A DNA stretch of 64,000 nucleotides, taken from contig JANMHB010000156.1 in the NCBI GenBank assembly GCA_031374935.1, positions 1-64,000 on the forward strand, in the 5' to 3' direction. The notes below the pieces were generated by a model. That model was not told where the DNA came from, ran no database searches, and saw nothing but the letters and a program-made list of their open reading frames with translations. Positions 42,115 through 50,255 of this stretch are shown here, piece by piece (position 1 is the stretch's first letter; every line of letters begins with the position of its first letter). The position numbers and the translations under genes are program-made. This stretch comes from JACMLX01 sp031374935. Lineage in GTDB: Bacteria > Gemmatimonadota > Gemmatimonadetes > Gemmatimonadales > Gemmatimonadaceae.

Positions 42115-44214
42115 TCACTTTGACTTGCCGGCAGTCAGCGCTGTACGAGCGTCATCCAGTGCCGCCGACGCACTCTCAATGCGCATGATGAGGTCGGCCA
42201 GCTCACGACGCGCCAGGGTCGGATCCTTCGCACGCACCGCTTCCCCGATGGTCGGGAAGATCATCGTCGAGTACCCGTTGTCCACGTCAGCGGCATAGAT
42301 CACCCCACGCACCCATGGCCGCGATCGAAGCCCTTCGGGCCTCGCCAGCCGCCGCTCCACCTGCCGCAGCGCCGAGTTCACCGCACGTTGCTGCGCGAGC
42401 GTGACGGTTCCCTTCGCGAGCACACTGTCGCGCCGGCGATTGAATTGCCGGGCGTGATCGATGAATGCGGTCCACGCAGTATCGAGTGAGGTGGCGTCCC
42501 CCGCGTTGATGGACGCCAGCGAGCGACTGGTGCGATCGATGTAGCGGCGCATGGTGTGCCCGAATTCGACGTAGTCGTATGGAACGATCTCCGCGTTCGC
42601 GAGCCGCAGCAGCATGGCAGCCGCCAGCCGCGCGGCGGCGGCATGTGCGACGTAGCCGGTATCCCCGAAGGACTCCATCCATCGCCGGGAATCGTAGGCC
42701 GAGTGATAGACGCCACCGGGGCCACCGAATCCCCAGTCGGCGTGAGGGATACCGAAGTGATTGTAGAAGCCGGCGAAGTCGGATCCGCCGCCGGGATCGC
42801 CCATCACTGGTTCGGACGTGTCAGCCACCGCATTGCGTGTGCGCCATGCGGAATAGACCGAACCATTGCCGCGCGGATCTGGCACGTCGCGCGAGAGTTC
42901 ACGCGTCAGCCCGCGCAGCGACGGCGATCCGCCTGCCCCGAAATCGAAGCCCGTCGCACTCACATCGAGATTCAGGTACGCCACGCCGCCGCGCTGCAGC
43001 CGCAGAGAATCGTCTTCCACATACTCCGTCGAGCCGAGCATCCCCCATTCCTCGGCGTCCCAGGTGGCAAAGACCAGCGTGCGCGCCGGTGCCTGCCCGT
43101 TCAGCGCGCGGACCACCGCGCGTGCCGACTCGAGAATACTGGTCACGCCACTGACGTTGTCACCGGCGCCAGCCCCCCATGCATCACGGTGCCCGCCGAT
43201 CACGACCACTTCATCGGCGCTGGAGCGACCTTGGAGGGTGGCGGTGGTGTTGTGAATCATCTTGAACGGCACCGAATCCAGCGTCACTGACACGCGGGCG
43301 CGAACCGGCCCTGGGCCGACGTGATAGCGGAACGAAAGGCCACCCTGCCAGCCCGACGGAATCGTGGCGCCTTTGACGCCTTCGAGCAGCGACGCCGCCG
43401 TGCCGTAGGAGATCGGTACTACCGGAATGCGAGGAATCGTCATCTGCTGCACGCTCAGTCGCGACGCGGATTCGGTGGCGGCGTACCCCGGTGTTGCCGG
43501 ATCGCCATAGCCGTTGAACACACTGCCACGCTGCACACCGCGCGAAGGGCGCATCGGCCCGTTCGGGTAGACATCGCCGGTCGCGAAACCGTCGTCGATC
43601 GGATCGCTGTAGATGAGCAGTGCGACCGCCCCGTGTTTTTCGGCTTCACGGGCCTTGATGCCGCGGAAGCTGCGCCCGTATCGCGCGATCACGACCTTTC
43701 CTTTCACCGACACACCCATCGAGTCGAGCTTCACATAATCTTCCACCAGGCCGTAGTTGGCGTAGACAATTTCGCCACTCGCCTCACCACCGGCGCTGTA
43801 GCCGTTCACCGTGGGATACTGCGTCAGTGACGAGACGGCATCAGCATCCAGCGCGGGCTCATCGACCGCCAGCGGCACCGGATCCGGGGACAGGCGCCAC
43901 AGCTGCACGCCCGTCGCATGCGGCAGGTACACACGGTAGCTGCGTGTCTCCACGCGCAGGCCGAGTTTGCGCAGCTCGCCGTTGACGTAGTCGCGCGTGC
44001 GCTCCTGCGCGGGTGTCCCGGCGATGTGCGGTTCGCTGGACAGCGCCCGTGCGATACGGCGGGCGGAGTCGGCGGAGGGAACGGCAATCGCGCGCCGCTC
44101 GAGATCGCGCTGCAGCACGCTGGTTGCGCCGGAGAATCCGGTGAGTGGTGCCTGCGCGCAGAGCAGGGCAGGCAGCGCGGAACCGAGCAGCAGGGTGCGA
44201 AGCAAACGAAACAT
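42115..44214 (-). CDS. Secreted M28-family peptidase (glutamate carboxypeptidase II-like)
   Basis: About 699 residues from ATG 44214, where the signal peptide 'LLRTLLLGSALPALLCAQ' starts; ATG 44253 and 44238 are possible longer starts. Layout matches PSMA-type enzymes: an M28 core interrupted by a PA domain ('GEIVYANYGLVEDYVKLD' to about 290), then a helical C-terminal dimerisation domain. Zinc ligands are visible in 'VVIGGHRDAWGAGAGDNVSG' (His, Asp), 'WDAEEWGMLGS' (Glu), 'NLDVSATG' (Asp) and 'PGGVYHSAYDS' (His). It removes C-terminal residues from peptides in the periplasm or medium. It ends convergent to the hydrogenase-like gene. Confidence 0.92.
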   Translation of the reverse strand: MFRLLRTLLLGSALPALLCAQAPLTGFSGATSVLQRDLERRAIAVPSADSARRIARALSSEPHIAGTPAQERTRDYVNGELRKLGLRVETRSYRVYLPHATGVQLWRLSPDPVPLAVDEPALDADAVSSLTQYPTVNGYSAGGEASGEIVYANYGLVEDYVKLDSMGVSVKGKVVIARYGRSFRGIKAREAEKHGAVALLIYSDPIDDGFATGDVYPNGPMRPSRGVQRGSVFNGYGDPATPGYAATESASRLSVQQMTIPRIPVVPISYGTAASLLEGVKGATIPSGWQGGLSFRYHVGPGPVRARVSVTLDSVPFKMIHNTTATLQGRSSADEVVVIGGHRDAWGAGAGDNVSGVTSILESARAVVRALNGQAPARTLVFATWDAEEWGMLGSTEYVEDDSLRLQRGGVAYLNLDVSATGFDFGAGGSPSLRGLTRELSRDVPDPRGNGSVYSAWRTRNAVADTSEPVMGDPGGGSDFAGFYNHFGIPHADWGFGGPGGVYHSAYDSRRWMESFGDTGYVAHAAAARLAAAMLLRLANAEIVPYDYVEFGHTMRRYIDRTSRSLASINAGDATSLDTAWTAFIDHARQFNRRRDSVLAKGTVTLAQQRAVNSALRQVERRLARPEGLRSRPWVRGVIYAADVDNGYSTMIFPTIGEAVRAKDPTLARRELADLIMRIESASAALDDARTALTAGKSK

Positions 44215-44292
44215 GGCGCGCGTGGGAGAGAGAGGCATCAGCTGGCTCGTCATGGTGTTGCATCGACCACAAGGCCGCAAGGTCGTCGCGCG

Positions 44293-44925
44293 CTACTGGT
44301 CCTCGCGCAGCTCCTGCAGCAGACGTTGCGCCACCAGACGCAGGGCCTGCATCCGGTCCGGGGCCGTGGCCACGCTGGGTGCGAGCGCGCTGAACTGCGC
44401 ACGCATCTCATCGGCGATCATCACAGCACTTGGTTCACGCACGCCGAGTCGCTGGATCGTCATCTCCGACAATGCGCGCAATTGCGCGCGGATATCCTCG
44501 GGCAGCGCGGCCAGCTCCGCCGGATCGGCAACGGGCGTCGGGTCTTTCCGGCCGGTGCGCAGGCGCGGTGCATCCACCAGCGCGCGCAGCTCGGCCACCG
44601 TGATCACCAGGGCACCGGGACCATGCTCACGCACACCCACCACCACATTGAGCCGCTTCAGCCGCATGCAGCGGCGCAGCACGGCTTCACGCACCCTGCC
44701 GACGCCGTCCAGGCTTCCCAACCCACGCCCGGTGATGATCAGCACGTCGCCGCCGCCGCCGGCCTGCTGCTGGCGGAGCCACGACTCCACCCGCGATTCG
44801 GCCTGGGCGACGGTCGGCAGTCCGTCGCGGAGATTCAGCGTGCGAGCGGCGCCGAAGCGGAGCTCATCGAAGGCCCGCTCGATCGGAATGACCGGCGCCG
44901 CGCGCCGCTTACCGGCGCCAGGCAT
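44293..44925 (-). CDS. Smr-domain-like protein
   Basis: 210 residues from ATG 44925. An N-terminal part resembles the Smr (small MutS-related) domain. 'TLNLRDGLPTVAQAESRVESW' occupies the place of the D-L-H-G-x-x-x-x-x-A motif and 'VLIITGRGLGSLDGVGRVREAV' that of I-I-H-G-x-G. Smr proteins are nucleases or DNA/RNA binders. The usual histidine in the first motif is replaced, so activity is uncertain. The C-terminal half is helical and unknown. It overlaps the end of the phosphatase gene by 17 bp, so both share an mRNA. Confidence 0.7.
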   Translation of the reverse strand: MPGAGKRRAAPVIPIERAFDELRFGAARTLNLRDGLPTVAQAESRVESWLRQQQAGGGGDVLIITGRGLGSLDGVGRVREAVLRRCMRLKRLNVVVGVREHGPGALVITVAELRALVDAPRLRTGRKDPTPVADPAELAALPEDIRAQLRALSEMTIQRLGVREPSAVMIADEMRAQFSALAPSVATAPDRMQALRLVAQRLLQELREDQ

Positions 44926-46510
44926 CACGCAGCACCACGCCATCGAGACGCTCCAGGGGCGTGACGCCGATGCGCCGCGCGAGCGTCGGCGCCATGTCGA
45001 CGACGCGCACCGGGCGACTCCGCGTCACGCCGCGCGCGAATCCAGGACCATGGAACAGGATCGGCACTCGCGCATCCGCATCATTGGGCGATCCGTGCGT
45101 CGCGTAGGTCACGCCGCTCCAGTACACGTACGGTTTGGGCGAGACGAGCATCACCACGTTGAGCGTCGGCGGCAAGGCATGAATCCAGCGACGCGCGATG
45201 GCATCGCGCACCGTGTCGGCCCGGGCAAGATCACGGACCTTGTCCACGCGTGCCACACCAGGGATCTGACGGAATGCCAGCGCCATCGCCGTCAGTACCG
45301 AATCGAGCGGAACGTTCGCCCGTCGAAACGCCATCGAGTCGGCGAACACCATGCCATACTCGAAATCGAGGGCCGTCGCCGTATCCAACCCGCGGCCGGC
45401 CAGCGCGCGGAGGGTGGATGACAGCACCGGCTGGGCATCGATGCGCTGCACCGCGGTCGGTTGACCGGCAAAATGGAGTTCCGGAAGCGGCTGCACGCCG
45501 TGATCTGCAGTGAGCGCAATCACGATCTTCGACGAATCACGCACCCGAAACAGAGAATCGAGAAACATGCCAAGATACTGATCAAGACGCAGTATCTGAT
45601 CATGAATCTCGCGCGAGTCCGGGCCATAGCGATGGCCCACCGCATCGGTGGTCGAGAGCGAAATCGCGAGCACATCGGTGGCAGGGCCCTTGCCGAGCGC
45701 CATCGCATCGAGACCGGCCATCGCCGCCTGCAGCGTGAGCCAGTCCATCCGCGGATCGTCTGGCACGGCGCGCACGGCTTGCGCGGTGTCGCCCGGCAGC
45801 GCGTGCGGGAACACGAAATCGCGGCCGCTGCTCTCGAGCTTCACGCTGTCCTTTTCGGCATAGTCGCTCGCACCGCGCGACAGTGTCCAGCTGGTGCCGG
45901 TCATGGCGTGAGGCAGGCGTCGCGCGTTGAAGCGCGTGAGCCAGGTGGGCAATGTGTCGGCGTACCACGTACTGGTGGTGAAGCGGCCGTCGCTGGCGTA
46001 CCAGTACACCGACTGCTTCGAGCGGCCGATCGGCAGGATGGCACCACGGTCCTTTCGGCTCACCGAGAGTGCTCGTGCACGAGGATCGACCGCCGCAATC
46101 CAGTCAGTCAGTGTGGTGCCCTGAAAGCGGAAGGGCGATGCTCCTGCGCCCCCACCGCCGATCAGTGCACTGTTGTTGTCATTCACACCGGCGTTGTTTC
46201 GCACGATGCCGGTGTGCATGGGAAAGCGTCCCGACATCGTCGCCGCGTGCCCAGGCGCCGTCTCGGTGGTGGCATGATCCTGAAAGCCATTCGTGTACAG
46301 CACGCCCCCGGCCTGCAGTCGCCGCAATCCGCCGGTGAACTGGCGACCGTAGCGTGCGAAATACTCGGGGATCATCTGGTCGATCGTGAGAAACACGACC
46401 AGCGTCGGACGCGGCGCCGCGGTCGGGCGCTGCGCGCCGGCGAGCGGGGCAGCGGCGGCGATCGCGCAGGCAAGCGCCGCGCGGCGGGGCAACGTCCAGA
46501 TGCGTGTCAT
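44909..46510 (-). CDS. Alkaline phosphatase superfamily protein (PafA-like)
   Basis: 533 residues with a signal peptide (cleaved near PLAGAQ). Metal and nucleophile residues are visible: 'VFLTIDQM' (Asp), 'TTETAPGHAATMSGRFP' (nucleophile Thr), 'STTDAVGHRYGPDS' (Asp, His), 'LTADHGVQPLPE' (Asp, His) and 'YATHGSPN' (His). The Thr nucleophile and 'PGHAATMSG' are typical of PafA-type phosphomonoesterases and nucleotide pyrophosphatases. It would scavenge phosphate in the periplasm. No PhoB box was recognised upstream. It overlaps the Smr-like gene. Confidence 0.88.
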   Translation of the reverse strand: MTRIWTLPRRAALACAIAAAAPLAGAQRPTAAPRPTLVVFLTIDQMIPEYFARYGRQFTGGLRRLQAGGVLYTNGFQDHATTETAPGHAATMSGRFPMHTGIVRNNAGVNDNNSALIGGGGAGASPFRFQGTTLTDWIAAVDPRARALSVSRKDRGAILPIGRSKQSVYWYASDGRFTTSTWYADTLPTWLTRFNARRLPHAMTGTSWTLSRGASDYAEKDSVKLESSGRDFVFPHALPGDTAQAVRAVPDDPRMDWLTLQAAMAGLDAMALGKGPATDVLAISLSTTDAVGHRYGPDSREIHDQILRLDQYLGMFLDSLFRVRDSSKIVIALTADHGVQPLPELHFAGQPTAVQRIDAQPVLSSTLRALAGRGLDTATALDFEYGMVFADSMAFRRANVPLDSVLTAMALAFRQIPGVARVDKVRDLARADTVRDAIARRWIHALPPTLNVVMLVSPKPYVYWSGVTYATHGSPNDADARVPILFHGPGFARGVTRSRPVRVVDMAPTLARRIGVTPLERLDGVVLRDAWRR

Positions 46511-46596
46511 GCTGAAAGCTACTCGGGAACGCCGCGCGCCGATTGCCGACGCGCTGCCGTCACCCGGTGCACACGAACGCGCCTGTCACGAGCGCG

Positions 46597-47868
46597 TCAC
46601 GCCGCGGCGGCTCCTGCGCGCAGCGCCCGGTCGAGCATCCGCACGGCGCGCCCAAGGTCATCCCGCGACGCGACCAGCGGCGGGAGTATTCGGAGCGTGT
46701 GATCGCCGGCTGAGATGATCAGCAATCCCTCGGCACGCGCGCGATCGATCACGGCACCTGCCGGCTCGGTCACGTCCACGCCCCACATGAAACCGACGCC
46801 ACGCACCGCACGCACGCTGGCGTGCGTGTCCTTCAGCGCCGCCAGCTGGGCACCAAACCACGCACCGTCCTCACGCACCCGTGTCAGCAACGCAGGATCG
46901 GAGAGGCGTTCGCACACATGGTGGGCGACGTGTGTGATCAGCGGACCGCCGCCGAACGTCGTGCCGTGCTCTCCAGGCTGCAGCGCACTCGCCACCGCAT
47001 CAGTGAGCAGGATCGCGCCGATCGGGAGTCCGCCCGCGAGCGGCTTGGCCAGCGTCACGATGTCTGGCGCGATCCCGGCGGCTTCATGCGCAAGGAAACA
47101 CCCAGTGCGCCCCAGGCCACACTGAATCTCATCCAGGATCAGCAGGATGTTGCGCTCGCGGGTCAGTGCGCGAAGTTCGCGCAGGTACCCATGGTCCATC
47201 GGCCGCACGCCACCCTCGCCCTGCACAGGCTCGATGATCAGGGCCGCCGTGGTGTCAGCGGACAACACACTGCCGAGCTCCTCGAGATCGCGTTCGGCAA
47301 TGCTGATACCGGGGGCCAGCGGCAGGAACGGCATGCGGTAGGCCGCGCGATCGGTCGCCGCGACCGACGCCAGCAAGCGCCCGTGGAAACTGCCACGCAC
47401 CGCGACGATTTCGTGCTTGGCGCCACTCGCATCGATCGACCGCCCCCACCGGCGCGAAAACTTGAACGCCCCCTCCACCGCCTCTGCGCCCGAATTGCAG
47501 AAGAACACCTTGTCGGCGAAGGTGCGCGCGGTCAGGAAGTGTGCAAGCTGCTCGGCCGGTTGGTTCGTGAACAGGTTCGAGATGTGAATCAGTCCGGTGG
47601 ACAGCGCCTCGGCGATGGCTGCGTTCACGCCGGCGTCGTTGTAGCCCAGCGCATTGGTCGCGATGCCGGACATACAATCGAGGTAGGCGTTGCCCGCGTC
47701 GTCGAACAGCGTGACACCGTCACCCTTGACGAGGGTGAGCGGGAATCGCTTGTAGGTGTAGGCAATGCTGCTCTGCCTGGGCGGCGCCGCGGCGGTGGTG
47801 AGAGGCACACCACCGGTCGACGCGTCAGCGAGCGAAGGCATCATCGGTGTCATCAGAGCCGCATTCAT
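46597..47868 (-). CDS. argD: Acetylornithine aminotransferase
   Basis: 423 residues, class III PLP aminotransferase. Seen: 'MSGIATNALGYNDAGVNAAI', 'FCNSGAEAVEGAFKFSRRW', 'GSFHGRLLASV', 'IIEPVQGEGGVRP', 'LILDEIQCGLGRTG' and the Schiff-base lysine in 'VTLAKPLAGGLPIGA'. Converts N-acetylglutamate semialdehyde to N-acetylornithine. An N-terminal extension of about 30 residues is low in complexity. Its start overlaps the argB stop by 4 bp (ATGA). Related gamma-aminobutyrate or succinylornithine enzymes share these motifs, but the operon settles the call. Last gene of argCBD. Confidence 0.93.
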   Translation of the reverse strand: MNAALMTPMMPSLADASTGGVPLTTAAAPPRQSSIAYTYKRFPLTLVKGDGVTLFDDAGNAYLDCMSGIATNALGYNDAGVNAAIAEALSTGLIHISNLFTNQPAEQLAHFLTARTFADKVFFCNSGAEAVEGAFKFSRRWGRSIDASGAKHEIVAVRGSFHGRLLASVAATDRAAYRMPFLPLAPGISIAERDLEELGSVLSADTTAALIIEPVQGEGGVRPMDHGYLRELRALTRERNILLILDEIQCGLGRTGCFLAHEAAGIAPDIVTLAKPLAGGLPIGAILLTDAVASALQPGEHGTTFGGGPLITHVAHHVCERLSDPALLTRVREDGAWFGAQLAALKDTHASVRAVRGVGFMWGVDVTEPAGAVIDRARAEGLLIISAGDHTLRILPPLVASRDDLGRAVRMLDRALRAGAAAA

Positions 47869-48626
47869 ACCAGTACTCCTGCAAGAGTGATCACAGTTCC
47901 GCCTGTCTCCTGAGCCAGTGCGCGCAGGGCACCGATTCTCACGCGAGGCACACCATGCGCCAACGCCGCCAGTGCCGCGTCGAGCTTGGCGGCCATCCCA
48001 CCACGCGCCACCCCGGATCGAATCAGCTGTCGGGCGGCATCGCCGTCGAGCTGGCCCACGGGCGCACCATCGACCAGGACGCCGTCGACGTCACTGATCA
48101 GCAACAGTTCAGAGGCTCCGATCGCGACCGCAATGGCGGCGGCGGCGTCATCACCGTTGACGTTCAACATGCCGTCACCGCTCGACTCGCGATCACGCGC
48201 CAGCGGCGAGACGACGGGGCAGAATCCGCCGGCCAGGAGATGACGGAGTAACGCAGGATTCATGGTATCCGGCGTGCCGACCTCGCCCATCGTCGCACGG
48301 GCGATGGCCACTGCGGTCAGCATGCCGGCATCCTCGCCGGAGAGCCCGACTGCTGGAACGCCTGCTCCCACCAGCGTCGCCACCAGCCGCTGATTCGCGC
48401 TGCCGGAGAGGGCCATGCGCAGCAGCGCCAGATCCTCCACGGCGGTGACGCGCTTGCCGTCGACGAACGCCGACTCCCGTCCGAACGCCTTCTGCAGCGC
48501 TGAGACTTCGTCACCGCCACCATGCACGATGACCAGTGCCGGAGACGCCGCCCACGCGGCCGCGAGTGTCGCCGGCAATGCCGCATCCGACTGCACACGG
48601 CCACCGAGCTTGATCACGCGCGTCAC
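47865..48626 (-). CDS. argB: Acetylglutamate kinase
   Basis: 253 residues, amino-acid kinase fold. Seen: 'VIKLGGRVQSD' with the phosphate-binding lysine, 'LVIVHGGGDEVSALQ', 'NVNGDDAAAAIAVAIGASEL' and 'LLISDVDGVLVDG'. 'GVARGGMAAKLDAALAAL' carries the second conserved lysine. Phosphorylates N-acetylglutamate in arginine synthesis. It is shorter than the arginine-inhibited hexameric type and lacks the N-terminal kink helix, so feedback inhibition is probably weak and control transcriptional. Overlaps argC and argD by 4 bp each. Confidence 0.93.
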   Translation of the reverse strand: MTRVIKLGGRVQSDAALPATLAAAWAASPALVIVHGGGDEVSALQKAFGRESAFVDGKRVTAVEDLALLRMALSGSANQRLVATLVGAGVPAVGLSGEDAGMLTAVAIARATMGEVGTPDTMNPALLRHLLAGGFCPVVSPLARDRESSGDGMLNVNGDDAAAAIAVAIGASELLLISDVDGVLVDGAPVGQLDGDAARQLIRSGVARGGMAAKLDAALAALAHGVPRVRIGALRALAQETGGTVITLAGVLV

Positions 48627-49597
48627 AGCGTCAATCCCGCCGTCTCATCCAGCTCACACACCAGATTCGCATTCTGGATCGCCTGACCGGCCGCCCCCTT
48701 CACCAGATTGTCGATCGCCACCAGGATCTGCAGCATCGGGGTCCGCGTCTGTGCCAGCGATGTGACATGGATCAGCGCCATGTTCGTGCGCACCACATCG
48801 CGCAGCCGGGGCGGTGACGACGAGATCTGCACGAACGGCTCCACCGCGTAGTGCGTGCGGAAGAGCGTGGCCGGATCGGCCAGAGGTTCCCGCAGCGTGA
48901 CAGTTATGGTGGCGAGAATACCGCGTACCACCGGCAGCAGGTGTGGCGTGAACAGGAGGTCGACATCGGCGCCGCATGCGTCGAGCGTCGCGCGCATTTC
49001 GTGGAGATGACGGTGCGTGTTGCCCACACCGTACGCCCGGAAGTCTTCGGCCACCTCGCCGTAGAGCAGGTCTGGGCGCGGGGAATTGCCGGCACCGGAG
49101 ACGCCGCTGGCCGCATCGACCACCACCGCGGCGCCCGGCAGCAGCAGATCGCGGGCAACCAGTGGCAGCAGGCCAAGGAGCGTCGCAGTCGGGTAGCAGC
49201 CCGGATTGGCGACCACCTCTGCCGACCGGATGGCATCGCGATTCAGCTCGGGCAAGCCGTACGGCACATCGAGCGTTGACCCGGTCGCCTCGGGCTGCCC
49301 GGGCCGCAGATCGCTCGAGAGATCGATCACCTTCGCACCCGCCGCGTGCGCCCTGTCGACCCACTGCGCCGACGCGCCGTGTGGCAACGCCGAGAACACG
49401 ACTGCCGCGTCACCCAACACGATGGCATCCGCGGCCGCCAGCGTCAGCGCTCGGCCGGGCAGTCGCAACACCTCCCCGGCGCGCGAGTGCGCTCCGGCAA
49501 ACACCAGCTCGAAATGCGGGTGCCGCTCGACCAGCATGCAGAGCTCCTGCCCCGCATACCCACTGGCCCCTAGCACGCCGACAGGGAGTTTATGCAT
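48623..49597 (-). CDS. argC: N-acetyl-gamma-glutamyl-phosphate reductase
   Basis: 324 residues from ATG 49597 (331 from ATG 49618). 'VGVLGASGYAGQEL' at the N-terminus binds NADP; the active cysteine sits in 'EVVANPGCYPTATLLGL', and 'VSGAGNSPRP' and 'HLLPVVRGILATI' are typical. Reduces acetylglutamyl phosphate to the semialdehyde. I prefer 49597. On the minus strand TTGACG (49632-49627), a 17-bp spacer and TATGCA (49609-49604) end exactly 6 nt before this ATG, and the longer start would place the -10 inside the coding sequence. This implies a leaderless mRNA. First gene of argCBD, with the ARG box over its promoter. Confidence 0.92.
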   Translation of the reverse strand: MHKLPVGVLGASGYAGQELCMLVERHPHFELVFAGAHSRAGEVLRLPGRALTLAAADAIVLGDAAVVFSALPHGASAQWVDRAHAAGAKVIDLSSDLRPGQPEATGSTLDVPYGLPELNRDAIRSAEVVANPGCYPTATLLGLLPLVARDLLLPGAAVVVDAASGVSGAGNSPRPDLLYGEVAEDFRAYGVGNTHRHLHEMRATLDACGADVDLLFTPHLLPVVRGILATITVTLREPLADPATLFRTHYAVEPFVQISSSPPRLRDVVRTNMALIHVTSLAQTRTPMLQILVAIDNLVKGAAGQAIQNANLVCELDETAGLTL

Positions 49598-49609
49598 ATT
49601 GAATGCATA
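49591..49609 (-). promoter_or_regulatory. ARG box over the argC promoter and start codon
   Basis: TATGCA-TATTGAA-TGCATA, an inverted repeat of 6-bp arms with a 7-bp centre. It is the same pattern as upstream of argG. It covers the putative -10 and the ATG 49597, so bound ArgR would block RNA polymerase. The argR gene starts 80 bp away. Confidence 0.8.
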
Positions 49610-49688
49610 TTCTTTCATCGAACCCCCGTCAATGCCCAGCCGAGGCTTGGTCCGGGAATGTTGTCACCCAGAAGGGCGAGGTCGGCAT

Positions 49689-50159
49689 ATGGCCAACAAG
49701 CGAGAGCGGCATCTGGCGATCCACGAAATCGTGGAAACTGCCTCGGTTCAGAGTCAGGACGAGCTCCGGAAACTGCTCCGGCAGCGTGGCTGGGATGTGA
49801 CCCAGTCCACCCTCTCGCGAGACCTGCACGAGCTGCGTCTGGCACGCATTCCGACTGATGACGGCGTGCGCTACGCCTTCACCGACGGTGGCGTCGCCAC
49901 CATGGACGACGACCGGGGCGCCCTCGACCATCTCCTCCCGCAGCTCTTCGACAAGGTCGATGGCACGGGCGAGCTGGTGGTGCTCCACACGGTCACCGGT
50001 GGAGCCCAGCCGGTCGCCGCCGCAATCGACAGCGAGGCCTGGCCGGACGTCCTTGGCACCATTGCCGGCGACGACACGATTCTGCTCGTCTGCCGATCCG
50101 TCGAAGCACGGGCACGCGTCATCCGACGCATCTCGATCCTCGCCGGCGACCGCACCTGA
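49689..50159 (+). CDS. argR: Arginine repressor
   Basis: 156 residues. The N-terminal winged helix has 'HLAIHEIVETASVQSQDELR' and the recognition helix 'WDVTQSTLSRDLHELRLARI'. The C-terminal hexamerisation and arginine-binding domain has 'LVVLHTVTGGAQPVAAAIDS' and 'VLGTIAGDDTILLVCRS'; the last matches the GTIAGDDT arginine-site loop. With arginine it should repress argC and argG at the two 19-bp boxes. The start at 49689 begins 'MANKRERH', directly before the first helix. It is followed by argG on the same strand, with an internal promoter between. Confidence 0.95.
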   Translation: MANKRERHLAIHEIVETASVQSQDELRKLLRQRGWDVTQSTLSRDLHELRLARIPTDDGVRYAFTDGGVATMDDDRGALDHLLPQLFDKVDGTGELVVLHTVTGGAQPVAAAIDSEAWPDVLGTIAGDDTILLVCRSVEARARVIRRISILAGDRT

Positions 50160-50205
50160 CCCATCGGAGGCACCGAGCGACAACCCTTGTGGCTCGGTCG
50201 TAATC

Positions 50206-50235
50206 TTGCGAACTTATGCAGTGAATCTGCATAAA
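50206..50235 (+). promoter_or_regulatory. Promoter and ARG box of argG
   Basis: Operator TATGCA-GTGAATC-TGCATA at 50215-50233. Candidate -35 TTGCGA (50206-50211) and -10 CATAAA (50230-50235), 18-bp spacer, enclose it. A start near 50242 would leave a short leader with GGAG at 50245-50248. The promoter is inferred; the operator is seen. Confidence 0.7.
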
Positions 50236-50255
50236 ATTTCACTTTGGAGTTGTAT

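Noticed and set aside
49598..49618. Seven extra N-terminal residues for ArgC from ATG 49618.
   Set aside because: They would be encoded by the putative -10 and operator; the shorter start fits both the promoter geometry and the usual ArgC N-terminus.
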